A stretch of DNA of 8,716 nucleotides from contig JAUUZB010000093.1 in NCBI GenBank assembly GCA_030590185.1, positions 1 to 8,716 on the forward strand, given 5' to 3'. The DNA comes from Deltaproteobacteria bacterium. GTDB taxonomy: Bacteria > Myxococcota > XYA12-FULL-58-9 > JAUUZB01. A program made the translations under genes and the position numbers. Every line of letters begins with the position of its first letter. Within the stretch, counting starts at the first letter, position 1. Shown in pieces: positions 7,005 to 8,716 of this stretch. The notes under the pieces are model-generated. The model did no database searches. It had not been told where the DNA came from and saw only the letters and a list, made by a program, of their open reading frames with translations.

Positions 7005-7475
7005 CGGGGGGACGGCCGCATCACCAGCCCGGAACGGGAGCGGCGCTACACCCGGTTGTTTGCCCGCGCCGGCCGGTGGTTGGCGCTCAATCTCGGGCCC
7101 GGCGAGTCGATCGCCATCCGCCCGGCTGGGGTCATCGCCTACCTGGTTGATGCCCCGGCCCTGGACCTGTTGGGCCTAAACGATCGCGCCATCGCCCGCG
7201 ATCCAACCTTTCGCGTCCGCGGCCCGGCCGGGCACCAACTGCGCGTGCCGACCTCCTACGTCCGCGATCGCGGCATCACCTACCTGATCGGACATCCCCG
7301 TTTTCGCCCGGCGCCCGGTGAGGAGGGCAAATTCGTGTCGATCGAAATGCGACCGGGGGAGTACTTGATCTTCGAGCCCCTCGGGCCGAACGCCAAATTT
7401 CAGCCCCGCGTCTATCGGCGTCACGAACACGCCGGCGCCCTGCGGGGCTGGCGACCGCCGGGCGCGGAGCAATGA
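7005..7475 (+). CDS. C-terminal domain of the interrupted glycosyltransferase, same frame beyond the TAG
   Basis: This is 156 codons in exactly the same frame as 5826-7004, with no further stop until TGA at 7473-7475. Translation reads on as RGDGRITSPERERRYTRLFA, then GRWLALNLGPGESIAIRPAG and DLLGLNDRAIARDP. This is what the soluble C-terminal domain of such glycosyltransferases looks like (a Gly-rich turn after a membrane segment, then a 'Dxx GLxD xxIA' stretch). Codon use keeps the same G/C-rich third positions, so there is no sign of decay. The only possible independent start is TTG at 7056, which lacks a good ribosome binding site and would cut into the domain. I read it as part of the upstream gene rather than a gene of its own. 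Confidence 0.7.
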   Translation, partial: RGDGRITSPERERRYTRLFARAGRWLALNLGPGESIAIRPAGVIAYLVDAPALDLLGLNDRAIARDPTFRVRGPAGHQLRVPTSYVRDRGITYLIGHPRFRPAPGEEGKFVSIEMRPGEYLIFEPLGPNAKFQPRVYRRHEHAGALRGWRPPGAEQ

Positions 7476-7544
7476 TCCCTTCAGCTCCCGGCAGATTGCT
7501 GTTAGGCCAACACCGCCTTCGATCCCTGATCCCAGGAGGATTGT

Positions 7545-8716
7545 GTGAGGCTTCGCATTACGCTCGTTTCACTGCCCGTGACGCTGCTGGCCTGTGCCAG
7601 CCAGAACACGCCCGGCCCCCGAGCCACGCCTGGAGTAGAGATGTCTGACGATTCACCGGCCGTTCGGGCCTATAAACGAGACTGCAAGCACGGGTTCGAC
7701 TCCGCCACCGCCGCCCTCGCAAAGCTCGAGCAGGTCAGCGGAGAGAAGAACATCGCCACGGTGCTCGAGCCGGCCAATGATCTCTGGATCATCATCGACA
7801 GCTACATCAACCGCGCCGGTCTGTTCAGCGCCGTGCATCCGGACGCGGCCATGCGCGAGGCGGCTGACCAGTGCGAACAGCAGCTCAAGAACCTGGCCAC
7901 CGACATCGGGCTATCGCGCCCGCTCTATGAGGCGGTCACGGCGGTCGACGCCTCGGGCGAGGATGCGGTAACCCAACGCTACGTCGGGCACGTCCTGCGT
8001 GATTTTAGGCGCGCCGGGGTCGACAAGGATGAGGCGACCCGCACCGAGATCCGCGCCCTGCGCGACGAGCTGGTCACCCTCGGTCAGGACTTCGGCAAGA
8101 ACATTAGAGAGGACGTGCGCTCCATCCAGCTCGACTCGGTCGACGACCTCGCCGGGCTCCCCCAGGATTACATCGACGCCGAGACGCACCAACCGGGTGA
8201 GGATGGCAAGATCACCATCACCACCGACTACCCGGACTACATTCCGTTTGCGACCTACGCCCGCTCCGACGAGGCGCGGCTGCGTCTCTACCGGGAGTTT
8301 CGCAAGCGCGGCTACCCGCTCAACCTCGAGGTGCTCTCCAAGCTGTTGGCCAAGCGCCACCGCCTCGCCACGCTGCTCGGCTACGCGAGCTGGGCGGCGT
8401 ACATCACCGAGGACAAGATGATCAAAACCGAGGCCGCGGCCCGGGAGTTCATCGACAAGATCAAGGTGGTGGCGGCCGAACGCTCCCAACGGGACTACCA
8501 GGAGCTGCTCGCTCGCCTGCGCAAGGACACGCCCGGGGCCACCGAGGTCGGTGATTGGCAAAAGAGCTACATCGAGGAGATCGTCAAAAAGGAGAAGTAC
8601 GCCTTCGACTCCCAAAAAGTCCGCCAGTACTTTACCTATACCAAGACCCGCGACGGCCTCTTCGACCTCACCGGCAAGATGTTCGGCATCGAGTACCGCG
8701 CCATCACCGACCAGGC
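7545..8716 (+). CDS. M3-family zinc metallopeptidase (oligopeptidase), lipoprotein form, N-terminal part
   Basis: The frame is open from the GTG at 7545 to the right edge (390 codons). AGGAGG lies five nt before the GTG. Residues 1-17 form a lipoprotein signal (RLRITLVSLPVTLLAC) with lipobox LLAC and lipidation at Cys17; Ala at +2 suggests the outer membrane. The mature part is the long helical N-terminal domain of thimet-oligopeptidase/Dcp-like M3 peptidases: RDELVTLGQDFGKNIREDVR, ITTDYPDYIPFATYARSDEARL, LLAKRHRLATLLGYASWAAY. The zinc motif HExxH would lie beyond the window, so catalytic competence cannot be judged. M3 enzymes degrade short peptides; a lipoprotein form would work in the periplasm or at the cell surface. 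An internal ATG at 7641 (residue 33) with GGAG five nt upstream could give a cytosolic form lacking the lipobox. Confidence 0.9.
   Translation, partial: MRLRITLVSLPVTLLACASQNTPGPRATPGVEMSDDSPAVRAYKRDCKHGFDSATAALAKLEQVSGEKNIATVLEPANDLWIIIDSYINRAGLFSAVHPDAAMREAADQCEQQLKNLATDIGLSRPLYEAVTAVDASGEDAVTQRYVGHVLRDFRRAGVDKDEATRTEIRALRDELVTLGQDFGKNIREDVRSIQLDSVDDLAGLPQDYIDAETHQPGEDGKITITTDYPDYIPFATYARSDEARLRLYREFRKRGYPLNLEVLSKLLAKRHRLATLLGYASWAAYITEDKMIKTEAAAREFIDKIKVVAAERSQRDYQELLARLRKDTPGATEVGDWQKSYIEEIVKKEKYAFDSQKVRQYFTYTKTRDGLFDLTGKMFGIEYRAITDQ

Overview
The window is GC-rich with strongly G/C-biased third codon positions. Of the seven stop codons that close the other genes, six are TGA and one is TAA. 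Its gene content points to a Myxococcota or related deltaproteobacterial-type genome, probably environmental. The main pointers are a DUF4388 (PATAN)-type protein with a C-terminal PilZ-like domain, a tetratricopeptide membrane protein and a lipoprotein M3 peptidase. This is inference from domain style; no marker gene (rRNA or tRNA) is present.

Layout: (1) 1-227, minus strand: the N-terminal part of a HAD-family phosphatase, running off the left edge. (2) 228-346: a divergent intergenic region with an imperfect inverted repeat. (3) 347-898: an unrecognised small membrane-anchored protein, followed in the same direction by (4) 960-3389, an ~810-residue signalling scaffold (pseudo-receiver, Pro-rich linker, DUF4388, J-like, TPR, PilZ-like). 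(5) 3434-4652: a candidate sigma-70 promoter driving a two-gene unit. The first gene encodes a 66-residue protein with a signal peptide, eight glycines and an IPTL/VPxL-type C-terminal sorting signal. The second, overlapping it at GTGA, is an exosortase with Cys, Arg and His motifs. (6) 4725-4991: a small CxxC...CxxC protein, which meets (7) 4994-5731, a minus-strand TPR membrane protein, tail to tail with 2 nt between them. (8) 5732-5825: a divergent intergenic region with a TGTCAA-N7-TTGACA inverted repeat. (9) 5826-7475: a GT-C type membrane glycosyltransferase interrupted by an in-frame TAG at 7002-7004. (10) 7545-8716: the N-terminal part of an M3 metallopeptidase lipoprotein, running off the right edge.

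The most interesting unit is the exosortase with its apparently dedicated mini-substrate. After signal-peptide removal and cutting near the VPALT motif, only a short Gly-rich peptide of about 14 residues would remain, so the substrate may be a processed peptide rather than an anchored protein. The second is the in-frame amber codon in the glycosyltransferase, where coding clearly continues in the same frame. The third is the 960-3389 scaffold, in which the receiver, J and PilZ domains have all lost their hallmark functional residues. Envelope themes (exosortase, membrane glycosyltransferase, lipoprotein peptidase) recur, but only the two exosortase genes and the 347/960 pair look like real operons.
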